In this document: positions 1-7,794 of the stretch, in pieces | Layout: each line of letters starts with the position of its first letter | How positions within the stretch are numbered: position 1 is the first letter of the stretch | Assembly (NCBI RefSeq): GCF_900112485.1 | Contig: NZ_FOMG01000004.1 | Location: 1 to 64,000 of the forward strand | Direction: 5' to 3' | DNA: 64,000 nucleotides | Source of the DNA: Clostridium uliginosum | GTDB lineage: Bacteria; Bacillota; Clostridia; Clostridiales; Clostridiaceae | The notes under the pieces: model-generated | Told to the model about the DNA's origin: nothing | Databases searched by the model: none | The model's input: only the letters and a program-made list of their open reading frames with translations | Translations under genes and position numbers: made by a program

Positions 1-28
1 TATACTTAATAAAACATCACAAGAAAAA

Positions 29-64
29 GAACTTTAAATTAGGATATTCCTAAAATTAAAGTTC
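29..64 (-). terminator. Rho-independent terminator, leftward
   Basis: Two arms of about 16 bp (29-44 and 48-64) pair around a 3-base loop. On the minus strand the stem is followed by a T-rich run. It probably ends transcripts from the cytolysin gene, whose stop lies about 330 bases upstream on that strand, but a gene left of the window could also use it. Confidence 0.6.
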
Positions 65-399
65 CTTAAAAGTTATTTTGCCTAGGTATATTATTACCAC
101 TAATTGGAGATAATATACGTAAAGGATAAATAATTCAATCACTATATATATACATTATTAGACAAAATTAAAGATTAGTTTAAATACTTAAGTTATACAT
201 TATTTCTAAGAAGAAAATCAGAATACACAAAAATATTTACACCCTCTCTTTAGCAAAAGTTCTTCTTCTAATTTATTATTATGTCTTTTTATATTATGAT
301 TATAATTACTAATCACTTTATATTAAAATATCAACATTGACTTAAAACATAACCATATATCTAAATAATTGTTAATATATTTTTTAATGAATATATATT
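65..399. other. AT-rich spacer, no gene seen
   Basis: About 330 bases downstream of the cytolysin stop. I see no open frame with a ribosome site, no RNA gene and no clear repeat. It may be the cytolysin 3' untranslated region if the hairpin at 29-64 is its terminator. Confidence 0.4.
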
Positions 400-2205
400 T
401 TAAATTTCAGGTTCAATTGATTTTTTAGGATATAATGTTGTACCCCATACTGAAAAAGTTCTCTCTTTTACTAGTGGTATATTTTTAGCATCTACAACAG
501 TTCTCCACCATTCCCATGCAAGTCCTGTGCATTCTTTTATTTTCACACAAATATTTTTCGAATTTCCTTTTAAATATATCTCAGTATTAAAATGAGCCGT
601 TCTATCACTATCGTTTCCTGACCAAGATTTATGTTCGACTATTTCATTTCCCTCTTTATCATAACTAACTTCATCCCATGTCACTTCAAATTGAGCAACA
701 TATGCTCCACTATGATCAAGTACTATTTTACCATTAGTATATTCTGTTGCAGTTGTTTCTATATATTCTGTTTTATTGTTTATACATGCTATACTATTAT
801 CTTTTAAAAATGTACTCGTATATGAAATGGGATATCCTGGATTTTGTGGACTATATACTGAATTATTTGTAATAACATTTCTTATTTGATCAAAATCTTT
901 AGTAATTACTTTATTATGTTCTTGTGCTCCTCCGCCTAGAACAGTAGCGGTAAATGAACTTTGATCTAGTATATCTTGATATTCTGCATTACTACTTATG
1001 TCTTGGTTATCTATTAATGCCTTAAATGCTGCTTTAACATTTGCACTCTTAGAGTTTGTTTCAAGTTTCACATAAATTGTTCTACCATATGCAACATTAG
1101 AAACATACGCAGGAGGATTATCATTATTTACCCCTTTTAAAGCTAATTTATCAAAAGTTACGCTATCACCAAATAAATCTGATGGACGATCAGGTGCATC
1201 TACATTTACTGTATAAAAAATTTGTTTGTATGCAACAATCATAACCTTTTTTTCACCTTTAAATATAGAATCAAAATCTATATTTAATGACTTACTTAAA
1301 ACTTTAAAATTGCATCCAAACATTGTAGATACTTGTGATTTACTATACACCATAGTGTCAGAATAATTCATTCTTGTAGGGATAGTATATCTAGATGAAT
1401 ATTTTGAATTCCATGTTTCCAGTAAAGAATTTATTGAAGAATTAACTGAAGAATATGTAGGTGAATTAACAACTTTTTTACCATCATCACTCATACCAGG
1501 TAAATCAACACTTATAGTAATTGGTTTTCTTTCGCATGCAATTATGTCAGGTTTATTTTCTATAAGATTTTTGTTTGCAAGTTGTACCGCACCAGGATAA
1601 GTTCTGTCATTTATTGAATCCATAATTGAAATATCTGCAGTCGAATCCGAAATTTTTTTCTTTTCTCGTTTTACTACAATATATTTATTGGGATTTTCAA
1701 AACCTTCAGCTGGTATAAAATTTTCAATTTCTTCTCCATTATATGATAATATTTTATTTGAATTATAAGATAGTCCATAAATATTTTCATCTATATCATC
1801 ACTATTATTTTTAATTGGATTGCTTTTTATAAGTTCGTTATTATTTGTTGTTATTATTGAGTTATTATCTTTGCTTGTTACAATAGGTTGATTCTCTATA
1901 CTTGGTTTTATAGATTGTCCACTATTGCTAGTTAATAAGTCTTCTTCTATATTATTGGCTTTTACTAATCCACTATCTTCTTTTTTAGATAAATCTTCTA
2001 CTACACTTCCTTTAGTAGCTATACCTTCACTTGTGGATTCGTCTGTCAAGTTCTTATTTTCATTTTTTACACTTGCCAGCACAACTTTATTTTCAGAACT
2101 ATTATTTTTTGCATTATAGTTATAATTGTATGTTAAACCATTTATAAGCATAACAGCTAATAATCCTCGTGCTAATGATATTAAAACCTTCTTAGTAGTT
2201 TTCAT
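400..2205 (-). CDS. Cholesterol-dependent cytolysin (thiol-activated pore-forming toxin)
   Basis: Secreted pore-forming toxin of the perfringolysin/streptolysin O family, which binds membrane cholesterol and forms large beta-barrel pores. The undecapeptide ECTGLAWEWWR sits near the C-terminus, and the cholesterol-recognition Thr-Leu pair is present in WGTTLYP. The family block SNVAYGRTIYVKLET and the VLGGGAQEHNK segment are also intact. Residues 1-30 form a signal peptide. About 110 residues of Asn/Ser/Lys-rich low-complexity sequence follow, and the four-domain core starts near residue 141, giving 601 residues against about 500 for perfringolysin O; such an extension recalls streptolysin O. 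The start has a strong AGGGGGG site 8 bases upstream. Unusually, five cysteines are present where most family members have only the undecapeptide one. No regulator or second toxin gene is adjacent. Family assignment is very secure; activity is inferred. Confidence 0.97.
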   Translation of the reverse strand: MKTTKKVLISLARGLLAVMLINGLTYNYNYNAKNNSSENKVVLASVKNENKNLTDESTSEGIATKGSVVEDLSKKEDSGLVKANNIEEDLLTSNSGQSIKPSIENQPIVTSKDNNSIITTNNNELIKSNPIKNNSDDIDENIYGLSYNSNKILSYNGEEIENFIPAEGFENPNKYIVVKREKKKISDSTADISIMDSINDRTYPGAVQLANKNLIENKPDIIACERKPITISVDLPGMSDDGKKVVNSPTYSSVNSSINSLLETWNSKYSSRYTIPTRMNYSDTMVYSKSQVSTMFGCNFKVLSKSLNIDFDSIFKGEKKVMIVAYKQIFYTVNVDAPDRPSDLFGDSVTFDKLALKGVNNDNPPAYVSNVAYGRTIYVKLETNSKSANVKAAFKALIDNQDISSNAEYQDILDQSSFTATVLGGGAQEHNKVITKDFDQIRNVITNNSVYSPQNPGYPISYTSTFLKDNSIACINNKTEYIETTATEYTNGKIVLDHSGAYVAQFEVTWDEVSYDKEGNEIVEHKSWSGNDSDRTAHFNTEIYLKGNSKNICVKIKECTGLAWEWWRTVVDAKNIPLVKERTFSVWGTTLYPKKSIEPEI

Positions 2206-2281
2206 TTGTATTACCCCCCTTAAATTTTAAGACATTCAAGTAACTTTATTTTTACAAATCAAAAATTGTATATTTTAAAAT

Positions 2282-2399
2282 AGGCTATATTTTAGTTAAA
2301 TGTTGATATATCTTATGGACTGTAGAATGTGATTTAGAAACTTTAAAAATAAATCTTAATCCTTATTACAATATCAACATTATTTTAAAATATAGCCTT
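2282..2399. repeat. 118-bp palindromic element, family 2 (GGCTATATTTTA ends)
   Basis: Arms at about 2282-2309 and 2371-2398 match at roughly 24 of 28 positions in inverted orientation, both reading inward from AGGCTATATTTTA to ATGTTGATAT. The centre has no open frame. Related single ends occur at 11087 and 20181. The form suggests a miniature inverted-repeat element. Confidence 0.6.
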
Positions 2400-2515
2400 A
2401 AAACAATAAAATTCTTGAATAATCTACTAATTTAAGCAAATTATACACTATGAGATAACGATTTTCAATATTAAGCAATATTACAAGTAGAATAGACACA
2501 TAGATAAATCAAAAA
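2400..2515. other. Spacer between two palindromes
   Basis: AT-rich, no ORF or recognisable signal. Confidence 0.3.
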
Positions 2516-2556
2516 ACAGTAGATAGTTTTGTGATTTACACAAAACTATCTACTGT
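2516..2556. repeat. Perfect 17-bp palindrome, family 3 (ACAGTAGATAGTTTTGT)
   Basis: Arms 2516-2532 and 2540-2556 are exact inverted copies. The same unit recurs at 20275-20320 and 47921-47963. It lies 3' of the purine permease (minus strand) and could act as its terminator, although no long T-run follows. Confidence 0.65.
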
Positions 2557-2634
2557 CCTATATCTAAATCATTTAGATTCTTTAAAAACTTTTCTAATCT
2601 AATATTTTATTTTTTATGTACCTTATTATGTATC

Positions 2635-3957
2635 TTATATTAAGAATTTCAATAAGAATACTATTCCTACTATTACTGTAGGAATAGTAATATCTTTTGT
2701 TTTTCCTGAGAATAGCTTTAATATTATATATGAAATAACTCCAAATACAATACCATCTGATATACTATAAGCTAAAGGCATCATAATTATAGTTAAGAAT
2801 GCTGGTATAGCCTCTGTAAAATCTGAAATATCTATTTCCTTTATTGGCTCAATCATAAACAGTCCAACTAATACTAGTGCTGAGCAAGTAACTGCTGGAG
2901 TAATTGATGCAAATATAGGTGCAAAGAATAATGATAATCCAAACATTATTGCAGTAAATACTGCTGTTAGCCCTGTTCTACCACCTTCTGCAACTCCTGA
3001 TGCACTTTCAACAAATGTACTTACTGTACTAGTACCAACACATGCTCCAAATGTAGTTCCTATAGCATCTGCAAAAAGAGCTTTCTTTATGTTTGGAACC
3101 TTACCATCTTTATCTAACATTTTTGCCTTAGTAGTTACTCCAACTAAGGTTCCTATAGTATCAAACATGTCCATAAATAATAGTGTAAATAAAGCTACTG
3201 CCATGTCTACAGATAATATATTATGCCACTCAAATTTAAATAAAACTGAACTAATTGATGGCGGTGTACTCATAATACTAGTAGGCATTGGTGTGATTCC
3301 TAAAGGAATTCCTATTATAGCAGTAACAATCATCCCTAGAAATAATGCACCTTTAATGTTTTTAGCTAAAAGAATACCCGTGATAAAAATTCCAATTATT
3401 GCAAGTAGCGCTGTTCCATGTGTTATATTTCCAAGTGCAAGGATTGTTGAATTATCTTCAGGGTGAACTACAATACCAGCCCCTTCAAGTCCTATTAATG
3501 AAATAAGCAAACCAATACCTACTGAAATTGCTTTTTTAATATTTTTTGGTATTGAATCAACAATAGCTTCACGAACATCAAATAAAGTCAATAAAATAAA
3601 TATAATACCTTCTAAAAATACTGCTGTTAAAGCAAATTGATATGAATATCCCATTCTAATAACTATTGTAAATGCAAAGAATGCATTTAATCCCATACCA
3701 GGTGCTTGAGCAAATGGCAATTTAGCATATAAACCCATAACTAAAGTTGCAACTAATGCTGATAAAGCTGTAGCTGTAAATACCGCTGCTGGATCCATAC
3801 CTGCTGCTGCTAATATAGATGGATTTACTATTAATATGTACGCCATAGTCATAAACGTAGTAATCCCCGCAACACTTTCTGTTTTAATATTTGTGTTGTT
3901 TTTTGTAAGTCCGAAATAATTATCTAACTTTCCGTCCTTTTTAAATAAATTTTTCAT
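2635..3957 (-). CDS. NCS2 family purine permease, AzgA-like (guanine/hypoxanthine)
   Basis: Integral membrane proton symporter for purine bases of the AzgA/PbuG branch of NCS2. The family segments MTMAYILIVNPSILAAAGMD near the N-terminus and GTSTVSTFVESASGVAEGGR in the second half are clear. The length of 440 residues is usual and the hydrophobic pattern fits 12-14 helices. The gene stands alone. Its promoter (TTGCAA, 17 bp, TATTAT) lies just upstream, with a PurR-box-like inverted repeat at 4084-4123. I found no purine riboswitch core (GTTTCTAC) in the leader. Substrate choice among guanine, hypoxanthine and adenine cannot be read from the sequence. Confidence 0.92.
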   Translation of the reverse strand: MKNLFKKDGKLDNYFGLTKNNTNIKTESVAGITTFMTMAYILIVNPSILAAAGMDPAAVFTATALSALVATLVMGLYAKLPFAQAPGMGLNAFFAFTIVIRMGYSYQFALTAVFLEGIIFILLTLFDVREAIVDSIPKNIKKAISVGIGLLISLIGLEGAGIVVHPEDNSTILALGNITHGTALLAIIGIFITGILLAKNIKGALFLGMIVTAIIGIPLGITPMPTSIMSTPPSISSVLFKFEWHNILSVDMAVALFTLLFMDMFDTIGTLVGVTTKAKMLDKDGKVPNIKKALFADAIGTTFGACVGTSTVSTFVESASGVAEGGRTGLTAVFTAIMFGLSLFFAPIFASITPAVTCSALVLVGLFMIEPIKEIDISDFTEAIPAFLTIIMMPLAYSISDGIVFGVISYIILKLFSGKTKDITIPTVIVGIVFLLKFLI

Positions 3958-3996
3958 TAAACCACTCTTTCGTAAATCGATTTTTCCACCTGAACT

Positions 3997-4025
3997 ATAA
4001 TACGGTATTTTCCGACATATTGCAA
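3997..4025 (-). promoter_or_regulatory. Promoter of the purine permease
   Basis: On the minus strand, -35 TTGCAA (4020-4025), a 17-bp spacer and -10 TATTAT (3997-4002), about 40 bases before the start codon. Confidence 0.55.
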
Positions 4026-4083
4026 TACTTTATGGATATTTTGGGCGTATATGGGCTTTATCTTTTAGTTTTTGTAGTATTAA

Positions 4084-4123
4084 CACGAACTTTAATAAGA
4101 TTTTTGTACAGTTAAAGTTCGTG
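4084..4123. promoter_or_regulatory. PurR-box-like inverted repeat
   Basis: Exact 11-bp arms CACGAACTTTA (4084-4094) and its complement (4113-4123), extended by one more pair, leave a 16-base gap. Known B. subtilis PurR boxes are CGAAC-containing inverted arms about 16-17 bases apart, and the downstream gene is a purine permease. It lies roughly 60 bp above the -35. It could instead be a weak terminator for the ABC operon that ends at 4287. Confidence 0.45.
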
Positions 4124-4286
4124 CTAATTGTAACTAAATCTTAAACTTTTAAATTATTCAAATAAACAGAATTCTTGGTTTCAGATGGGGTTTTGACACA
4201 CTACGAAGCTTAAAAATCTACCTATTTATCATATAATCTTATTAATTTTTTTATTATAGATTATTTTTTATAACACCTAGGTAATA

Positions 4287-5081
4287 TTATTGATGAATTT
4301 TTCTTCCTTCCCATCTTTTAAACCATAGTACTCCAATAACAGATATTACTACAAAAGATATAAGTGCAATTGGCATTCCTTTATACATTTCTGTTATATA
4401 TAAATTTTTTACAAAATTGTCATCCATGTTGTGAAACTTTGTAAATCCTGACAACATAGCAATTGGTAATGTTCCAAGCCTTCCTGACCAAGCCCAAGGT
4501 ACAAACTGCCACATACGATCGCCCATACCTGTTTGAAATAATACTGCCCATAAAGTTCCCCCTGTTCCTATTACCATTGTTGGTCCTATTCCAAAATTTA
4601 TACTTATAATTAAATATAAACCATATAAAAATAATGCTCCTATTGTTGTAAACAATGTTCCTTCTAAGAACATTCCATATTGAATATTTGCTCCGTGATA
4701 ACTAAATTTCATACCTAATAACAATATTCCTATTGCTACAAACATATCAATTACAGTTATCAAAATTAACATAAGCAATTTACTTAAATATATAGTTGTT
4801 CTTGATATTGGACTAGTTCTTAATCCTCTAAATTCCCCTGCACTTTCTTCCCCCATAATATTAATTCCTGTTAAAATTGCTGCAATCATTGTTATTGCTA
4901 TACCAACTGTCTCAAAATAAAGACTATATACTCTTATTTGAAATGTATAATCTAACTTATAATTTGATATATATGTTAGTACTAATAATGGAAATAATAT
5001 TGGAACTAAGATTACTATATACCTAAATGCAGTTTTTTTAGTTTTTATCCAATCTGATCTCATAGCTCTTATTAAATACAT
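4287..5081 (-). CDS. ABC-2 permease subunit, lantibiotic-immunity (LanG/MutG-like)
   Basis: Membrane subunit of an ABC exporter with about six helices in 264 residues, the size and pattern of LanE/LanG permeases that expel lantibiotics or bacitracin-like peptides from the membrane. The IMGEESAGEFRGLRTSPISR segment after the second helix is a common ABC-2 cytoplasmic loop type. Third gene of a three-gene operon; only 3 bases separate it from the upstream permease. No bacteriocin synthesis genes are nearby, so this is probably self-standing resistance. E versus G assignment is a guess from gene order. Confidence 0.8.
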   Translation of the reverse strand: MYLIRAMRSDWIKTKKTAFRYIVILVPILFPLLVLTYISNYKLDYTFQIRVYSLYFETVGIAITMIAAILTGINIMGEESAGEFRGLRTSPISRTTIYLSKLLMLILITVIDMFVAIGILLLGMKFSYHGANIQYGMFLEGTLFTTIGALFLYGLYLIISINFGIGPTMVIGTGGTLWAVLFQTGMGDRMWQFVPWAWSGRLGTLPIAMLSGFTKFHNMDDNFVKNLYITEMYKGMPIALISFVVISVIGVLWFKRWEGRKIHQ

Positions 5082-5084
5082 ACT

Positions 5085-5819
5085 CTAACTAGCCTCCCTT
5101 TTAGCAAACCATAAACTTGTTAATACTGATAGTATTATTAAGCCTACAATTGACACAATAATACCAATTGATATTACTGAAGAATCTAATAATGGATCTC
5201 CACTTTCCAATAACATTCCATTAGGATTTAAATTTAAAATAGGGCACATAAGTCTATTGCTAATATTCCATGGACATAAATACCATTTTTTCCCTGTTAC
5301 AATAAATAATCCTACTACACTGCCTATACAATTTACTAATATTGCCAAAAAAGTTCCAAACTTTTCTGCTACAAATAAACATATTGGAATTAATATAAGT
5401 GTTGTAAGCCAAATAATAAAAACTGCAATAATAAGTTTGTTAATATAAATTGAATCAGTAACCTTATTATTAAAAATTAGTTTTACTATTAAAAAATTTA
5501 TTAGAATCATTAACGATGCTATAAATGTATAATAGCCTATAACTATAATTTTACTAATCCACATTTTTTTCAAATTTACATCTTTAGATTTTAGAGTTCT
5601 ATAGTTTCCCGATTTCTTTTCCCTAATTGCTGAAAGTGCACATATAAGACATATTATAAATGGCATAAATGATACTTCCCACCAATTAATTGTATTTGTG
5701 AAAAAATACACACTCATAAAAAGTGAACATACTAATACATACATTGGTGCAATGAAAGCAAGCATTTTAGCAAAAGTTCTTTTATACTTTAAATTTTCTG
5801 ATCGCAACATATTAAGCAT
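5085..5819 (-). CDS. ABC-2 permease subunit, lantibiotic-immunity (LanE/MutE-like)
   Basis: 244-residue membrane protein with six predicted helices, directly between the ATPase gene and the second permease. It has the AIREKKSGNYRTLKSKDVNL loop after helix two, matching the equivalent loop of its partner. The two permeases would form the heterodimeric channel energised by the ATPase upstream. The gene starts 17 bases after the ATPase stop, consistent with one transcript. Confidence 0.8.
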   Translation of the reverse strand: MLNMLRSENLKYKRTFAKMLAFIAPMYVLVCSLFMSVYFFTNTINWWEVSFMPFIICLICALSAIREKKSGNYRTLKSKDVNLKKMWISKIIVIGYYTFIASLMILINFLIVKLIFNNKVTDSIYINKLIIAVFIIWLTTLILIPICLFVAEKFGTFLAILVNCIGSVVGLFIVTGKKWYLCPWNISNRLMCPILNLNPNGMLLESGDPLLDSSVISIGIIVSIVGLIILSVLTSLWFAKREAS

Positions 5820-5836
5820 TGCAAATTTTCCCCCTC

Positions 5837-6526
5837 TTATTTAGATATAACTTCCATAAATAATTTTTCCAAGTCTTGATCTTTATTAATTTTATTTTGA
5901 TACCTTAGCTGTCCCTTATATATAATTCCTATATCTTCAGCTATTTGCTCAACTTCATGTAAAATATGACTTGATAAAATAATTGTCATTCCTTGATTTT
6001 TCAATGATTTAATTAAATCTCTCAATTCCTGTATTCCAAGTGGATCAAGACCATTAGTTGGTTCATCTAATATAAGAAATTTAGGATTATTTAAAAGTGC
6101 TATTGCAATTCCAAGTCTTTGTTTCATTCCTAATGAAAACTCCGCTGATTTTTTCTTTCCTGTATCTTTCAAATCTACGACATTTAGAACTTCTTCTATT
6201 CTACTATCTGGTAAACTTAATAGTGATGTATGAACCTTTAAATTTTCTCTTGCTGCCAAGTTACCATAAAATGCTGGTGATTCTATAAGTACACCTATAT
6301 CTTTAAGATCTCTTCTGCTCCACTTATGTCCATCAATAAGTATCTCTCCATCAGTTGGATATAAAAGTCCCGTAATCATCTTTAATGTAGTTGACTTACC
6401 GGCTCCATTGGGTCCTAAAAATCCATAAATACTTCCTCTTCTAACCCTTAAATTAATAGAATTTACTGCCACTTGTTTTCTAAATTTCTTTGTTAAATTT
6501 CTTGTTTCTAAAAAATATTCACTCAT
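5837..6526 (-). CDS. ABC transporter ATPase, lantibiotic/bacitracin-immunity (LanF/BcrA-like)
   Basis: ATP-binding subunit of a LanFEG-type exporter. Seen: Walker A GPNGAGKST (residues 38-46), signature SLGMKQRLG, Walker B FLILDEPTNGLDP and the switch histidine SSHILHEVE. The Q-loop position reads GVLIESPAF: glutamate (about residue 82) replaces the usual glutamine, a hallmark described for lantibiotic-immunity ATPases. I chose the ATG at 6526 (MSEYFLETRN) because GGAGGAG lies 6 bases upstream; a longer frame reaches 6571 but without a ribosome site. First gene of the operon with the two permeases. Immunity is inferred from the family; the peptide is unknown. Confidence 0.88.
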   Translation of the reverse strand: MSEYFLETRNLTKKFRKQVAVNSINLRVRRGSIYGFLGPNGAGKSTTLKMITGLLYPTDGEILIDGHKWSRRDLKDIGVLIESPAFYGNLAARENLKVHTSLLSLPDSRIEEVLNVVDLKDTGKKKSAEFSLGMKQRLGIAIALLNNPKFLILDEPTNGLDPLGIQELRDLIKSLKNQGMTIILSSHILHEVEQIAEDIGIIYKGQLRYQNKINKDQDLEKLFMEVISK

Positions 6527-6647
6527 TATTTCTCTCCTCCATCTCTTTATGTAAACATAGTAACAAACCAATCTAATGTTTTTATAATTAAAAGAAAAAT
6601 AATATATCGTTCAAAAAACATTGATAATATTGAATACAAATTCTTAA

Positions 6648-6701
6648 TAAGCATCAAATAACCCCCATCTTTAAATAAAGGTGGGGGTTATTTGATGCTT
6701 A
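6648..6701. repeat. Very long hairpin, 26-bp arms
   Basis: Arms 6648-6673 and 6676-6701 pair with one mismatch across a 2-base centre, including a GGGGGTTATTTGATGC block. It lies between the choline-binding gene (stop 6796) and the ABC operon. It probably acts as a terminator for the former, but the stem is much longer than needed and no strong T-run follows on the minus strand. Confidence 0.6.
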
Positions 6702-6795
6702 CATAGTTTTTTGCGAAACACTACTAATTAGCGACTTATTATCAAACCGCAGAATAAAGGAGACCTAGAAAGCAATTCTAAGTCTTTAATACTTT

Positions 6796-7446
6796 TTATC
6801 TCCAAAAAAATTGCCAATTTCTATGTGCTTGTCTTTGTATTCTTTGAGCTTGTTCATAAAGTTTCTTATTATATTTGTCTAAATAACAGTCTGCATTATT
6901 AATATTATCAATTGGTACCATTACAGCTGCACTCGTAGTACTTGTAGGATTAATATTATCAATCGGAACCACTACCGCTGCACTTGTTGTACTTATAGTG
7001 TTTAAATCATTAATTGTCCACGTACCATCTGAACTTAGTTTATAACCATCAATGATTATATCATGTGCCATATCTCCGTTTTGATTTAAGAAATACCACT
7101 TGTCTCCATCTTTAATCCAACCAGTTTTCATGTATCCATCTTGATTTAAGAAATACCACTTGTCCCCATCTTTAACCCAACCAGTTTTCATATCTCCATC
7201 TTGATTTAGGAAATACCACTTGTCTCTATCTTTAATCCAACCAGTTTTCATATATCCATCTTGGTTAAAATAAAACCAATTATTTGCAATTCGTTCCCAA
7301 CCAACTGAGTAACCATTTCCTTTTAAATTCCACCAACCATTATTATTTTGTCTCCAGTTTGCTGAAGCACCTATTGTTGGCATCCCTATAACCGTGATTG
7401 TTGTAATTGCTAAAGCCATTATTCTTTTGATTAATTTAGTTGTCAT
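6796..7446 (-). CDS. Secreted choline-binding (cell-wall repeat) protein
   Basis: Exported wall-associated protein. Residues 1-29 are a signal peptide ending GASA. Residues about 30-130 hold four to five tandem 20-residue choline-binding repeats of the form GWIKDGDKWYFLNQDGYMKT, which in other Gram-positives bind choline on teichoic acid. The repeats are nearly identical at DNA level (60-bp units around 7078-7258), suggesting recent expansion. The C-terminal 90 residues contain a second short repeat, TSAAVVVPIDNIN then TSAAVMVPIDNIN, and a basic tail. No catalytic domain is visible, so its role beyond wall attachment is unknown. Confidence 0.88.
   Translation of the reverse strand: MTTKLIKRIMALAITTITVIGMPTIGASANWRQNNNGWWNLKGNGYSVGWERIANNWFYFNQDGYMKTGWIKDRDKWYFLNQDGDMKTGWVKDGDKWYFLNQDGYMKTGWIKDGDKWYFLNQNGDMAHDIIIDGYKLSSDGTWTINDLNTISTTSAAVVVPIDNINPTSTTSAAVMVPIDNINNADCYLDKYNKKLYEQAQRIQRQAHRNWQFFWR
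7078..7258. repeat. Tandem 60-bp repeats within the choline-binding gene
   Basis: Three consecutive 60-bp units encode near-identical wall-binding repeats with only a few base changes. Such arrays expand and contract by slippage or recombination. Confidence 0.75.
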
Positions 7447-7561
7447 TTTTCCACGCTCCCATTATTATTATATTTTATTGTGTATTACATTTATCGTATG
7501 TTGTCGAAAAATCTTTAATTACAAACTATTTATTTAATCAAATTATAAAATAACCTATGTA

Positions 7562-7794
7562 TTAAGGCATATTTAAAAAAATAAAGAGTCAGTATACTAG
7601 TATATTTAAGGCAAATTCAAAAAAATAACAAGTCAGCATTCAAGTATATTTCCATCAGACTTCGTCGGCATGTTCACCTCGTAGCCAACTATGAGTCAAA
7701 CATACCTCCTTGTCTAACGAAAAACATACGTTACATCATTGACTTGTTATTTTCTTTCACGTGCCTAACTCGTTATTTTATTTCATATGCCTAA
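7562..7794. mobile_element. Family 1 palindromic element with a second copy nested inside
   Basis: Outer ends are TTAAGGCATATTTAAA at 7562 and TTTCATATGCCTAA ending at 7794. Within it a complete second copy (7606-7768) runs from TTAAGGCAAATTC to CACGTGCCTAA, with its own inner arms AATAACAAGTCAG and GACTTGTTATT. This is the signature of one element inserting into another. The outer right end contains the TAG stop codon of the histidine kinase gene (7791-7793). Confidence 0.65.

Noticed and set aside
3960..4080. Purine riboswitch in front of the purine permease
   Set aside because: The conserved joining and loop sequences (GTTTCTAC and CCTTAAA type) are not there on the minus strand; only a promoter and the distant inverted repeat are visible.
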